A stretch of 64,000 nt of DNA, from NCBI GenBank assembly GCA_020637335.1, contig JACJWC010000001.1, positions 310,001 to 374,000 of the forward strand, given 5' to 3'. The notes under the pieces are model-generated. The model ran no database searches and was not told the origin of the DNA. It worked only from the letters and a program-made list of their open reading frames with translations. The stretch comes from Acidobacteriota bacterium (GTDB lineage Bacteria; Acidobacteriota; Holophagae; Acanthopleuribacterales; Acanthopleuribacteraceae). The stretch's first letter is position 1; every line of letters begins with the position of its first letter. Shown piece after piece: positions 17,442 to 25,663 of this stretch. The position numbers and the translations under genes are program-made.

Positions 17442-17683
17442 TGGCCAAACCACCGCCCGGACTGCTTTCCGTTGGCCCCCATTTTGTATTTTCGGTATTA
17501 ATTGGGGGCTTTTTCGGCTACAAGATGGACGGTTGGTTTGAGACCAAACCCATTTTAATGCTGGTGATGGGCGCACTGGGCTTTGCCGCGGGTGTGATCA
17601 ACATGATGCGTGAACTGGAAAAATGGAATCGCAGCAGCAAAGATGAGAATGAGAAGCGGTCGGACGATGAACCCAAAACCTGA
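17441..17683 (+). CDS. atpZ: AtpZ/AtpI-like small membrane protein
   Basis: 80 residues, two membrane segments (FVFSVLIGGFFGYKMDGWF and LMLVMGALGFAAGVINMM) joined by a short loop, then a charged tail. This matches the AtpZ/AtpI family, found upstream of F0 genes and thought to help c-ring assembly or supply Mg2+/Ca2+. Its ATG overlaps the purQ stop (TAATG) and its end overlaps the next gene by 17 bases. Confidence 0.8.
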   Translation: MAKPPPGLLSVGPHFVFSVLIGGFFGYKMDGWFETKPILMLVMGALGFAAGVINMMRELEKWNRSSKDENEKRSDDEPKT

Positions 17684-18041
17684 GGCAGAACGCTTGGTCT
17701 GGCGTCTGTATCCTTCTATTCTGGGTTGGGGTTGTGTGCTGGCCATGGGTCTGTACCTGTGGGCCGACTGGAAGGCGGCGCTTTCTGGAATTGCAGGTAG
17801 TGGGTGTGCGGTTGTGTTGTTGGCCGGCTGGCATCTTTCGCTGCATTGGGGGATCAACCAACGCCATCGGCCCAACTTTCTGCTCGTCCTTTCAATCTTC
17901 TTGCGTTATGCCTTGATTGGTGCGGGTTTCTATGCCATAATCCGCGTGCTCGGGGACCAGGGCCGCTTTTATCTCGGCTGGTTTTTGGCAGGTTTTTCTA
18001 CGTTATTACCGGGGTTACTCACGGCCATGTGGGTTCGGTAA
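17667..18041 (+). CDS. atpI: ATP synthase subunit I-like membrane protein
   Basis: 124 residues with four membrane segments. It starts at the ATG at 17667 (MNPKPEAERLVW), inside the end of the atpZ-like gene; a longer reading from 17610 is a shadow of that gene. The second pair of helices, FLLVLSIFLRYALIGAGFY then GWFLAGFSTLLPGLLTAM, resembles AtpI/ATP-synt_I proteins. It precedes atpB directly. Similarity is weak at the residue level and position carries much of the call. Confidence 0.7.
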   Translation: MNPKPEAERLVWRLYPSILGWGCVLAMGLYLWADWKAALSGIAGSGCAVVLLAGWHLSLHWGINQRHRPNFLLVLSIFLRYALIGAGFYAIIRVLGDQGRFYLGWFLAGFSTLLPGLLTAMWVR

Positions 18042-18066
18042 GCAGTACAACCGCAGGAGAAGTTCG

Positions 18067-18762
18067 TTGGAAATCCATCCTTCGCTTTTGACCTATTGGA
18101 TCGCCCACTTGATGGGTGTCGAAGATTTACATCATTTTGCTTACAAGGACCACATCATCGCCGCTGGTTTGACATTCGTGTTGCTGACGGTTTTTGGCCT
18201 GGTTTTGCGGGCACGCATGTCACTGGTTCCGGGCAAAGCTCAGCAGGTCATGGAGCTTTTCGTTAGCGGGGTTTACGGCCTGCTGGAAGAGAACATGGGC
18301 AAAGAGGGTCGCAAGTATATCCCTCTTATTGCTACCCTGGGTTTGTTCATTTTAATCAGCAACCTGATGGGTATGGTGCCGGGTTTGTCCAGTTCAACCG
18401 GAAACTACAACACACCGGTTGCCTGTGCCCTGATCGTTTTTGTTTACTACAATTTTCAAGGTATTAAAGAGCATGGCTTTGGCTACATCAAACAGTTCAC
18501 CGGTCCAATCTGGTGGATGGTTCCACTGATGCTGCCAATTGAGATTATCAGTCATTGTGCCCGTCCGTTTTCACTCAGCATGCGTTTGTTTATGAACATC
18601 GCGGGTGAACACTTGGTAGTTGGCATTATTGCTGGCATCGCACCCTGGGTCATTCCCATCCCGCTGATGGCTTTGGGCCTTCTGGCCGCTTGTATCCAGA
18701 CCTTTATTTTTGTCATGCTGACCACGCTTTACATCGCGGGCGCTAAATCCCACGATCACTAA
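18067..18762 (+). CDS. atpB: F0F1 ATP synthase subunit a
   Basis: 231 residues from a TTG at 18067 with AGGAGAA 6 bases upstream; no ATG gives a better start. The a subunit forms the half-channels of the F0 motor. The essential Arg is Arg173 in SLSMRLFMNIAGEH, and GNYNTPVACALIVFVYYN is also typical. It is followed after 48 bases by atpE. No b, delta or F1 genes follow, so the rest of the enzyme is encoded elsewhere. Confidence 0.95.
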   Translation: MEIHPSLLTYWIAHLMGVEDLHHFAYKDHIIAAGLTFVLLTVFGLVLRARMSLVPGKAQQVMELFVSGVYGLLEENMGKEGRKYIPLIATLGLFILISNLMGMVPGLSSSTGNYNTPVACALIVFVYYNFQGIKEHGFGYIKQFTGPIWWMVPLMLPIEIISHCARPFSLSMRLFMNIAGEHLVVGIIAGIAPWVIPIPLMALGLLAACIQTFIFVMLTTLYIAGAKSHDH

Positions 18763-18810
18763 TCTGGACCCGTCTCCGAAACGGCTCCACAATCTCACTG
18801 GAGGACTTCC

Positions 18811-19092
18811 ATGAAAAAACTTGGTTTCTTATTTTTGTCGATGATCTTTGTTGGCGCAGTATTTGGTCAAGATGGCCATGAAGCTGCTGCTCCTTTCTTC
18901 ACGCCCAGCATCGCCATGGCGCTTGCTGCCGGTCTGTGCGGGTTGGGTCAAGGTAAAGCTATTTATTCCGCTTGCGAAGGCATGGCCCGTAACCCGGGTG
19001 CCGCTGGCGATATCCGTACCACCCTGCTGTTGGGTCTTGCGTTTATCGAATCTCTGGTGCTCTTTACGCTGGCTTCCATCTTCCTGGGATAA
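18811..19092 (+). CDS. atpE: F0F1 ATP synthase subunit c, with N-terminal extension
   Basis: 93 residues. A leader-like N-terminus (MKKLGFLFLSMIFVGAVFGQ) precedes the two-helix hairpin. The polar loop is ARNPGAAGDIR and the ion-binding carboxylate is Glu80 in AFIESLVLF. Gln47 in helix 1 (GLGQGK) and Ser81 next to Glu80 together match two of the positions that coordinate Na+ in Ilyobacter-type c rings, while the following Thr and the Tyr are Leu and Phe here. The ATG follows GGAGGACTTCC. A terminator ends the operon. Confidence 0.95.
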   Translation: MKKLGFLFLSMIFVGAVFGQDGHEAAAPFFTPSIAMALAAGLCGLGQGKAIYSACEGMARNPGAAGDIRTTLLLGLAFIESLVLFTLASIFLG

Positions 19093-19118
19093 GGCGAAGT
19101 CCTTCCAAGGTAAAAGGA

Positions 19119-19150
19119 AAGGCCACCCTGCTGGGTGGTCTTTTTTTTTT
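19119..19150 (+). terminator. Rho-independent terminator after atpE
   Basis: GGCCACCC-TGCT-GGGTGGTC stem-loop followed by ten Ts, 26 bases after the atpE stop. It ends the purS-to-atpE run. Confidence 0.92.
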
Positions 19151-19190
19151 GTCCGAGCTATGATGCCGCTTTATGTTGAAAGGATAACGC

Positions 19191-19526
19191 GTGGTTTCAG
19201 TTGACAAAAGGCGTTCGGGCAAAACGGTTATTTTTGCATGTGGCGACAAAATTTTATTAGAGGACATTGCCGCCCTAAGAGAAGCGTTTTACGAGGCCAT
19301 GGCTGAAGGTTTGGATACCTTGGTTTTGGACCTTTCCAAGATCAATCACATCGACTCCTCGGGAATTAGTCTGTTTGTGTCCACAAAAAATGCCCTGTCC
19401 AAGTTAAATGCGCATTTGGTTTTGGCCGGCATGATTCCCAGCGTGCTGGATATCTTTTTAAAGACCAGCCTGGACGCCTATTTTGACATTCGGCCCACTT
19501 GGTCTGAGGAGACCAGCAGGTCGTAA
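19191..19526 (+). CDS. STAS-domain anti-sigma-factor antagonist-like protein
   Basis: 111 residues from GTG 19191 with AAAGGA upstream. The STAS core has LVLDLSKINHIDSSGISLF; Ser56/Ser57 in DSSG is where SpoIIAA-type proteins are phosphorylated by an anti-sigma kinase. Such proteins release a sigma factor when unphosphorylated, or act in membrane phospholipid/Mla-like transport. No kinase or sigma partner is adjacent. The last 49 bases overlap the converging glycosyltransferase gene. Confidence 0.85.
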   Translation: MVSVDKRRSGKTVIFACGDKILLEDIAALREAFYEAMAEGLDTLVLDLSKINHIDSSGISLFVSTKNALSKLNAHLVLAGMIPSVLDIFLKTSLDAYFDIRPTWSEETSRS

Positions 19527-20626
19527 AGTTGTTGTGCGGATTGGGCCCAACTGTAATGGCTGCGCACCCATTCGCTGGCGTTTCGACCGACTTGAATCAG
19601 GGTGTGTGGGTCGCGCCCGAGTCGGGTGGCTGTTTCGATAATGCGCTCGCGATCCAAGGGCAGGCACCAGCCCGTTTTTTCGGGTTGAACTACTTCTCGA
19701 TTTCCGATTACGTCGCTGACCAGGCTGGGCAAACCACATGCAGCCGCTTGAAGCACAATGTTCGGCATGCCTTCATACAGGGAAAGATTGATCAGTAAGT
19801 GCGCTTCTGACATGCGTTTTCGGAGCTCCTCGGGCGATTGCCAGGGCAGAAGGTGGATTCGTTTGGCCTGTTGGAGCTGGGCAATTTGTTGCATCAACAT
19901 TTCGCGTAGCGGTCCCTCTCCGACCAACTCAAATTCGGCATGGGGCAGGTTTGCCAACACCCGATCCATACAGGTTAAGGTAAAGGCTAAATTCTTCTGA
20001 CTTTGGAATCGACCGGCGAACAGGAAACGAACAGTTGTATCGCTTTTGCTCGTTGGGGGGAAAAACTGCTGCGTATCAACTCCATTAGGAATAATGCGGA
20101 CATCCTTTGCGTCATGCCGCTCGGCCAAATCTTTCAGGCCTTGTGAATTGGCAAATACGCCAGATGCTTGGCGATAAATGGCTCTTCGGACTGGTGCCAG
20201 GATTTTGTGGAGAGGGGCAAGACTCGGTTCGGCACCGGGTACATCGCCCCCCCGCAGGGCCAAAACGTAAGGAAGATTTAGGCGGCGTTTGAGCCACCAG
20301 GCCAAAGGGCCGCAGGGGAATAAAAACACGGTCAGGCAGGTGTCTGGCCGATGGGTTTTGACCCATCGCGGAAGTTTTCGCCAGCCGTTCCACAGGAAAC
20401 GCAAGAAGGAAAAGAGGTTGGCCCGGGTTGGTAAGGGCCGGCCGTGTACGACCTGCAAAACGGTGAGGTTGGCATGCTGGTCGGGAAAGCCAATCCCTGG
20501 GAATTTTCCGGTAAACAATAAGATTTCATGACCTTGGGCCAACCACTGTTTAACCCATTGTTGCGTGGCGTGACCGGCGCCGGCGCCAAGTGGAGGATAT
20601 TCGTAATTGATAACCAAAATCCGCAT
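19478..20626 (-). CDS. Glycosyltransferase, GT4 family
   Basis: 382 residues from the ATG at 20626 (MRILVINYEYPPLGAGAG); a GTG five codons upstream is possible. The N-terminal domain has the glycine-rich acceptor loop, and the C-terminal domain has FLFAGRFQSQKN, LLINLSLYEGMPNIVLQAAA and the EX7E-type region with SDVIGNREVV. It transfers a sugar from a nucleotide donor to a glycan at the cytoplasmic face. It is not allied to the first glycosyltransferase by neighbours, only by family. The 3' end overlaps the STAS gene by 49 bases, longer than the other convergent overlaps in the window. Confidence 0.88.
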   Translation of the reverse strand: MRILVINYEYPPLGAGAGHATQQWVKQWLAQGHEILLFTGKFPGIGFPDQHANLTVLQVVHGRPLPTRANLFSFLRFLWNGWRKLPRWVKTHRPDTCLTVFLFPCGPLAWWLKRRLNLPYVLALRGGDVPGAEPSLAPLHKILAPVRRAIYRQASGVFANSQGLKDLAERHDAKDVRIIPNGVDTQQFFPPTSKSDTTVRFLFAGRFQSQKNLAFTLTCMDRVLANLPHAEFELVGEGPLREMLMQQIAQLQQAKRIHLLPWQSPEELRKRMSEAHLLINLSLYEGMPNIVLQAAACGLPSLVSDVIGNREVVQPEKTGWCLPLDRERIIETATRLGRDPHTLIQVGRNASEWVRSHYSWAQSAQQLYDLLVSSDQVGRMSK

Positions 20627-20697
20627 GGGCAAATCTAGCACGAGCTGTTGCGGGTTCGGGCGCGATTTGATTGCCTTTTCCCGCCCGGGAAACGATA

Positions 20698-21564
20698 ATG
20701 CAGGCGCGGGAGGCTTTTGTGTTGCGCAGGTACTTAGAAAAGTCGGGTCAATTCAAAGTGGTTGCGGTAGATACCACCCATGTGGGGCGTGATGCCTTTT
20801 TGCGCCTTCAACCCTCACCGATCAGTTTACAACTGGTGGTCCAGGCCATGAGTGGTGCAGTCCTTTTAACCTCGCAACTCAAAGATGCAGGGACATTATC
20901 GCTCAAATTCCAAGGCGATGGCCCCATGCAGCACATCACGGTTGAGGCCAACAGCCAGGGCCAGACTCGTGGGTATTGTGGGGATATTCACTGTGATTTC
21001 GCGCCTTCTGAGGCGGGTCTATTTGAGACGGCGATTGGGGCTGGGACCCTGACTTATCGCTGGCGTTCCTCCCGAACGAACCAAATTCATACCAGTGTCG
21101 TGCCCTTGGTTGCCGGTGAGATGGCGCCCAATTTGACCCACTATTTGTTACAGAGCGATCAAATCCCCTCTGCCTTAAGTCTGGGCGCAGTACTTGACCC
21201 AGATAAGGGGGTCAAGGGTTCGGGTGGCATCCTGATCCAGGCCTTGCCCGGAGCCGATCCCAATGTCATGGTCATTCTTGAGGACCGGTTGGCCAATTTG
21301 CCGCCCCTGGGCTCGTTTTTTGGTCAAGCTCCTGGTTTTTCCGGCATGGAAAAGATCTTATTTGAGAATTTGGATGTGGAACTGCTGCATGAACAAGCGG
21401 TTTCCTATCACTGCAGCTGTTCGCGGGAACGGATCCTCAAGATTTTGGCAAGCTTGGAAGAAAACGATATTTCAGGTGGTGAGGAAGGCGTAACGGTCCA
21501 TTGTAGTTTTTGCACCAAACCCTATCATTTCAGCCAGGATGAGATTCGTCTCCTCAATTCTTAA
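20698..21564 (+). CDS. hslO: Redox-regulated chaperone Hsp33
   Basis: 288 residues from ATG 20698; an in-frame TTG at 20671 is less likely. Hsp33 is a cytoplasmic holdase switched on by oxidation. The zinc-binding switch cysteines are intact: Cys239 and Cys241 (CSC) and Cys269 and Cys272 (CSFC). The N-terminal domain shows LVVQAMSGAVLLTSQLKD and MQHITVEAN and RGYCGD typical of the substrate-binding domain. It is divergent from the glycosyltransferase with a 71-base gap. Confidence 0.95.
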   Translation: MQAREAFVLRRYLEKSGQFKVVAVDTTHVGRDAFLRLQPSPISLQLVVQAMSGAVLLTSQLKDAGTLSLKFQGDGPMQHITVEANSQGQTRGYCGDIHCDFAPSEAGLFETAIGAGTLTYRWRSSRTNQIHTSVVPLVAGEMAPNLTHYLLQSDQIPSALSLGAVLDPDKGVKGSGGILIQALPGADPNVMVILEDRLANLPPLGSFFGQAPGFSGMEKILFENLDVELLHEQAVSYHCSCSRERILKILASLEENDISGGEEGVTVHCSFCTKPYHFSQDEIRLLNS

Positions 21565-21644
21565 GCCGCCTTTCAGGAAATTTTGAATAGGGTGTAATCC
21601 ATTTGATGCTTCTTCACGATAAGCCTTGCATGAAGGAAGAATCA

Positions 21645-22223
21645 ATGGGTTGCGTATTAGTTGTAGACGACGAGGATTTGACTCGAGCGACGTTTGGTAT
21701 GGCGTTGCGCCACCATCGACTCAAGGTGTGGGAAGCGCGAAATGTCGAGCAGGCCAAGGAATTAATCGAAGCTTTTCCCTTTGCGGCCATTCTGTGCGAT
21801 GTGCTGCTTCCCGATGGGGATGGCGAAGAGGTGCTCGAAGCCGCCCACAATAAGAACCCCGACACACCCGTGATCATGATGACCGGGTTCCCGACCGAAA
21901 AATCGCGATCGCGCTCGCAAAAGCTCAAGGCGCATGCTTACTTGAAAAAGCCCATTGCGATTAAGGATGTGGTCGCCTTGATCAGCTCTGCGATTGGGAC
22001 CGGATCCGCGGAACCTGCCAACCCACTCGCCGACCAGGTTATTCCCAACTCGGATGGTGTGAATCAAATTTACCCGGTCCCGCTTACCTTAGAGGAACGG
22101 GAACTGCTTATGGGCATGGTCATGCACCAATTGATCCAGCTCGAGGAATACAATACGCCCCATGCCCTGGAGGGCAAACGCTTGCTGGGCGGCATCCACG
22201 AAAAATTAAAGAAGTTTAAGTGA
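21645..22223 (+). CDS. Single-domain response regulator with C-terminal helical extension
   Basis: 192 residues. ATG 21645 is chosen because GAAGGA lies 7 bases upstream; longer starts at 21606 or 21630 have poor sites. The receiver domain (about 1-120) has the acidic pair Asp8/Asp9, phosphorylated Asp52 in ILCDVLLPDGDG, the conserved Thr (VIMMTGFP) and Lys (YLKKPI). The remaining ~70 residues are not a known DNA-binding domain: LTLEERELLMGMVMHQLIQLEEY looks helical and may bind a partner. There is no histidine kinase beside it. Confidence 0.88.
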   Translation: MGCVLVVDDEDLTRATFGMALRHHRLKVWEARNVEQAKELIEAFPFAAILCDVLLPDGDGEEVLEAAHNKNPDTPVIMMTGFPTEKSRSRSQKLKAHAYLKKPIAIKDVVALISSAIGTGSAEPANPLADQVIPNSDGVNQIYPVPLTLEERELLMGMVMHQLIQLEEYNTPHALEGKRLLGGIHEKLKKFK

Positions 22224-22287
22224 TGTGGCGCCGCAAAAAGGTTTAGGCAAGCGCTCCGGTCGCGCTATGCTTGGCGGGGAGTAAAAT

Positions 22288-23097
22288 ATGCAAACCGCTT
22301 CTGCTGCTTTGGAACCCAAACAATTACCGGGCTTTGAGAGTCCCTCCAATCTCATGAAAGGCTGCCAGCCCATATGGCACCAGGCTGGCAATGCGGAGGC
22401 GATTCTGTTTGTACATGGCTTTACTGGTAGTCCGGGCGATTTTCGGACCTTTACGGAAGCTTACAGCGCAGCCGGCTACGATTGGTTTGTGCCCCTCTTG
22501 CCCGGTCATGGTACCCAGGTGGAGGATTTAGCTAAACTGGTCTACCGCGATTTGTTTGATCCCTTGTGTCTGATCACTCCGGAATTGCTGCACCGCTATA
22601 AGAAACTGCATTTGGTAGGGTTGAGTTACGGTGCCGTCATGGCCAGTCAGTTGGCTTTAGAGTATCCGGTCGGTTCATTGACGCTTTTGGCGCCTGCCTT
22701 TTTTTTGCGACCCGATTTGGCTTTTAAGTTCCGCTGGATTCACCGGCTGGGGTTGGCAAGGTTTTATGGTATCCGCCCCAAAGCCAAGGGCGGTGAGCGC
22801 GGGACCGAATCTGCCTATTCGTATACGTCCGTACCTGTTTTACCGGCCACCTCCCTGTTTGCGCAGACCCAAAAATTGCGCAAACGCATCCACCAACTGG
22901 GGGTTGAGGTGTTGCATATCCATGGTGACAAAGATGAAACGACGCCCTTGCTTGCCAATCGCGAGTTTCTTTCGGCCAGTATCGCGACCTACAAATTTTA
23001 TGAAGTGAAGGGCGGGTTACATGTCCTGCCGATCGGTGCGCAAAAGAAAGATATTGCACGCCACCACTTGAGCTGGCTCAAGAAAGGTGTGCTTTGA
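22288..23097 (+). CDS. Alpha/beta hydrolase (carboxylesterase/monoacylglycerol lipase-like)
   Basis: 269 residues with a complete triad: Ser113 in GLSYG, Asp216 in HGDKDETTP and His245 in GLHVLP. The oxyanion region is FVHGFTGSPGDF. It resembles the Est30/thermostable monoacylglycerol lipase group, cytoplasmic carboxyl-ester hydrolases. ATG 22288 follows GGGGAG. The stop overlaps the TTG start of the ABC ATPase gene (TTGA), suggesting one transcript with the importer; a role in processing an imported ester is possible but not shown. Confidence 0.85.
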   Translation: MQTASAALEPKQLPGFESPSNLMKGCQPIWHQAGNAEAILFVHGFTGSPGDFRTFTEAYSAAGYDWFVPLLPGHGTQVEDLAKLVYRDLFDPLCLITPELLHRYKKLHLVGLSYGAVMASQLALEYPVGSLTLLAPAFFLRPDLAFKFRWIHRLGLARFYGIRPKAKGGERGTESAYSYTSVPVLPATSLFAQTQKLRKRIHQLGVEVLHIHGDKDETTPLLANREFLSASIATYKFYEVKGGLHVLPIGAQKKDIARHHLSWLKKGVL

Positions 23098-23864
23098 TTC
23101 ACGTTGAAGCATTGCGCAAAACCTTTATGCGTGGCACGGTTCCCCACGTGGTCCTGGATGGCATTGATCTGCACGTGGAAGCCGAGCAAATTGTGACAGT
23201 GATCGGTCGGAGCGGGAGCGGGAAATCGACCTTGCTGGATTGCTTGATGGGCTTGGAACAACCCACTTCCGGAAGCATTGAACGCAAACAAGGCCTCAAA
23301 TTCGGTTACGTCTTTCAGCGACCAGCGCTTTTACCCTGGCGCACGGTGGCAGGAAACGTCGGCTTACCTTTGGTGGTTGCAAAAATCCCCAAACAACGAC
23401 GGCGCGAAATGGTTCAGGACGCCTTGAATAAGGTGGGTTTGAACTATGCGGCCGGACTTTACCCCTTTCAACTGAGTGGCGGCATGGCCCAACGGGTGGC
23501 CATTGCCCGGGCACTGGTTCAGGACCCCGATGTACTGCTCCTGGATGAACCGTTTTCCGCTTTGGACCCACTTTTGCGCGAAAATATGAACGTGAATTTG
23601 CTGAAGCTGTGGCAGATCACGCGCAAAACCATGGTTTTGGTGACCCACTCCATCGATGAGGCCGTGATCCTTTCCGATCGCATTCTTCTGCTTGAGAAGG
23701 GCCGTTTCATCCAACAGTTCGATATCGATTTAGCGCGGCCGCGCGGGTTCGATACGTTTAAAACCCCACAATTCGCCGAGTGGGTACGTTTGATCCATGC
23801 TCACCTGCCAGAACAACCCAACCTACCCCGTGTGGTGCTGGAGGAACCGCATGAACTGGTCTGA
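23094..23864 (+). CDS. ABC importer ATP-binding protein (SsuB/TauB/ThiZ-like)
   Basis: 256 residues from a TTG at 23094 overlapping the hydrolase stop. Walker A GRSGSGKST (38-46), Q-loop region GYVFQRPALLPWRT, signature LSGGMAQR (from 127) and Walker B LLLDEPFSALD (from about 148) are all present, so it should hydrolyse ATP. The VFQRPALLPWRTV motif is typical of nitrate/sulfonate/thiamine-precursor importers. It drives the permease encoded next, with which it overlaps by 14 bases. Confidence 0.92.
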   Translation: MIHVEALRKTFMRGTVPHVVLDGIDLHVEAEQIVTVIGRSGSGKSTLLDCLMGLEQPTSGSIERKQGLKFGYVFQRPALLPWRTVAGNVGLPLVVAKIPKQRRREMVQDALNKVGLNYAAGLYPFQLSGGMAQRVAIARALVQDPDVLLLDEPFSALDPLLRENMNVNLLKLWQITRKTMVLVTHSIDEAVILSDRILLLEKGRFIQQFDIDLARPRGFDTFKTPQFAEWVRLIHAHLPEQPNLPRVVLEEPHELV

Positions 23865-24639
23865 TTCATGGCGGGGCCTGGTCAAGTTGGGTCTTTATGC
23901 CGTGAGTTTGATTGTATTTTGGCAATTGGTCATTTGGGTGGTAAGGCCTGCTCCATGGTTGTTTCCCAGCCCAACTGCCGTTTTTTCGCGCTTGGGCGAT
24001 CTGGCAAGCAGCGGCCAATTATGGCGCCACGTTGGAATCACCCTTTCCGAGGTTCTGAGCGGGTTTTGTGGTGGCAGTGCCCTGGGTTTTCTGCTGGGAT
24101 ATAGCCTCTCTCGCTTTGCCTGGGTCGAGCGTTTGCTCTCGCCGTTGCTTGTTGCCTCCAATTCGGTACCCGTCGTAGCCTTTGCTCCGCTTCTCCTGCT
24201 GTGGTTTGGCAGTGGCTTCCAGACTAAAGCGATCGTAGCCGCTGTCATGGTCTTTTTGCCTGTTGGCTTAAATACCTTGCAGGGCTTTCGGGCCGTACGC
24301 GATGTGCACCGGCGCCTCATGTTCAGTCTGCATGCCAACCGGCGCCAAATCTTCTTATTACTGGAATTGCCTTCCGCTCTGCCTTCCATTCTGACCGGGC
24401 TAAAAATTGCTGCCCCATTGGCAGTGGTGGGTGCCGTGGTTGGCGAATTTCTCGGTACTTGGGAAGGTCTTGGGTTCCTTATTTTGGATGCCAACGCACG
24501 CCTGGACACACCCCAGCTTTTTGTAGCGCTTTTTTGTCTAAGTTGGGTAGGCATGGGGCTGTATTTTGCGATTCAATTCCTGGAAATCAAGGTGTTGGGA
24601 CCGCAAATGCGCACAAAACTCCCTGGCAAGCCCCCTTAA
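23851..24639 (+). CDS. ABC importer permease (SsuC/TauC/ThiX-like)
   Basis: 262 residues with about six membrane segments. ATG 23851 follows GGAGGAACCGC, an excellent site; the upstream in-frame ATG lies in the ATPase gene. The ATPase-coupling (EAA) loop is ELPSALPSILTGLKIAAPLA, normal for the family, followed by GAVVGEFLGT. It pairs with the ATPase and the binding protein as a three-part importer. Confidence 0.9.
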   Translation: MNWSDSWRGLVKLGLYAVSLIVFWQLVIWVVRPAPWLFPSPTAVFSRLGDLASSGQLWRHVGITLSEVLSGFCGGSALGFLLGYSLSRFAWVERLLSPLLVASNSVPVVAFAPLLLLWFGSGFQTKAIVAAVMVFLPVGLNTLQGFRAVRDVHRRLMFSLHANRRQIFLLLELPSALPSILTGLKIAAPLAVVGAVVGEFLGTWEGLGFLILDANARLDTPQLFVALFCLSWVGMGLYFAIQFLEIKVLGPQMRTKLPGKPP

Positions 24640-24697
24640 GTATGGAATAATGGATTTGGGGAAAAAATTTGGGGATTCCCTGGGGAGAGGGAAACAC

Positions 24698-25648
24698 ATG
24701 TTTACATGTCTCATTGTTAGTATTCTGCTTGCAGATAAACCGCTGACGTTTGCGGCTGGTTACATTCCAAACGTTCAGTTTCTGCCATTTTATGTGGCTT
24801 TGGAACGCGGTTATTACCGCGAAGAGGGCATTGAGCTTTCGATTGATTACACCGTGGGCTCCGATATTTTTAAACTGGTAGCCCAGGGCAAAATAGACGT
24901 CGCTTCTGCGGATCCCGATGGGTTGCTCAGTGCCTGTCAGCAGGGGCTGCCCCTGGTTCACGTGGCGACCTTTTACCAAAACTATCCACTGGCAATCATT
25001 TCGAAAAAACCGGTCCATAGCGCTTCGGACTTAAAAGGCAAACGCATCGGAATTAGTGGGGCATATGGGTCCTCCTACCTTGGCCTGAAAGCCATGTGTG
25101 ATCAACTTGGCTTGAAACTTCAAGACCTCGACTTGGTCACGATTGGTTATACCCAGGTGGCGGCCATGCGCAATGGTACGGTCGAAGCGGTTGTCGGTTA
25201 CGCCAACAACGAACCGGTCCGTTTAGCCGAGGAGGGAGTTGAAACCCACTTGTATAAACTCAGCTATCAAAACTCCTTTCCCGGGGTTGGTTTTATGGTA
25301 AACCGCGATAAATGGGAAAAGGATAGTGAGCCAATTCGCGCCTTCTTACGTGCCACCTTTCGCGGGCTTGTCGACGTAGTTCTCTCGCCAAAAGAATGTT
25401 TTGCGCTGGTTGCGCCAAAATATCTGGCCGGCGTCAATCCAGATCCCGAAGCGAGTCCGGAGTACAAAGTTCTGATGGCGACCTTGCCCTACTGGTCCAA
25501 TTTGTACACCCAAAAAAACGGGTTCGGTCAGTGCGACCCCTCGTCATGGTCCAACCTCAGCCATTTCATGGAGGTCCAACAAGGGGTCTCCTTTAAAGAT
25601 TGGCAAGATTGGGTCAAGATGGATTTTCGATGGAAGAATATGCCTTAA
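24698..25648 (+). CDS. ABC importer substrate-binding protein (NMT1/THI5-like)
   Basis: 316 residues from ATG 24698, 7 bases after AGAGG. A short hydrophobic N-terminus (MFTCLIVSILLADKPLTFAAG) may be a signal or anchor. The binding fold begins AAGYIPNVQFLPFYVALERGYY, then DVASADPDGLLSACQQG and GKRIGISGAYGSSYLG. The family binds thiamine pyrimidine precursors, and related proteins bind riboflavin, sulfonates or taurine. No TPP or FMN riboswitch was recognised upstream of the operon, so the ligand stays open; a vitamin precursor is the best guess. Confidence 0.85.
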   Translation: MFTCLIVSILLADKPLTFAAGYIPNVQFLPFYVALERGYYREEGIELSIDYTVGSDIFKLVAQGKIDVASADPDGLLSACQQGLPLVHVATFYQNYPLAIISKKPVHSASDLKGKRIGISGAYGSSYLGLKAMCDQLGLKLQDLDLVTIGYTQVAAMRNGTVEAVVGYANNEPVRLAEEGVETHLYKLSYQNSFPGVGFMVNRDKWEKDSEPIRAFLRATFRGLVDVVLSPKECFALVAPKYLAGVNPDPEASPEYKVLMATLPYWSNLYTQKNGFGQCDPSSWSNLSHFMEVQQGVSFKDWQDWVKMDFRWKNMP

Positions 25649-25663
25649 AAGGGTGAACGAGGT

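Noticed and set aside
24600..24700. TPP or other riboswitch before the THI5-like gene
   Set aside because: No matching core sequence was recognised here or before the operon; the gap is too short.
23094..25648. ABC transporter genes near the lasso cluster as its exporter
   Set aside because: Permease, ATPase and binding protein are of the SsuABC/THI5 importer type; a lasso exporter would have a fused membrane-ATPase chain.
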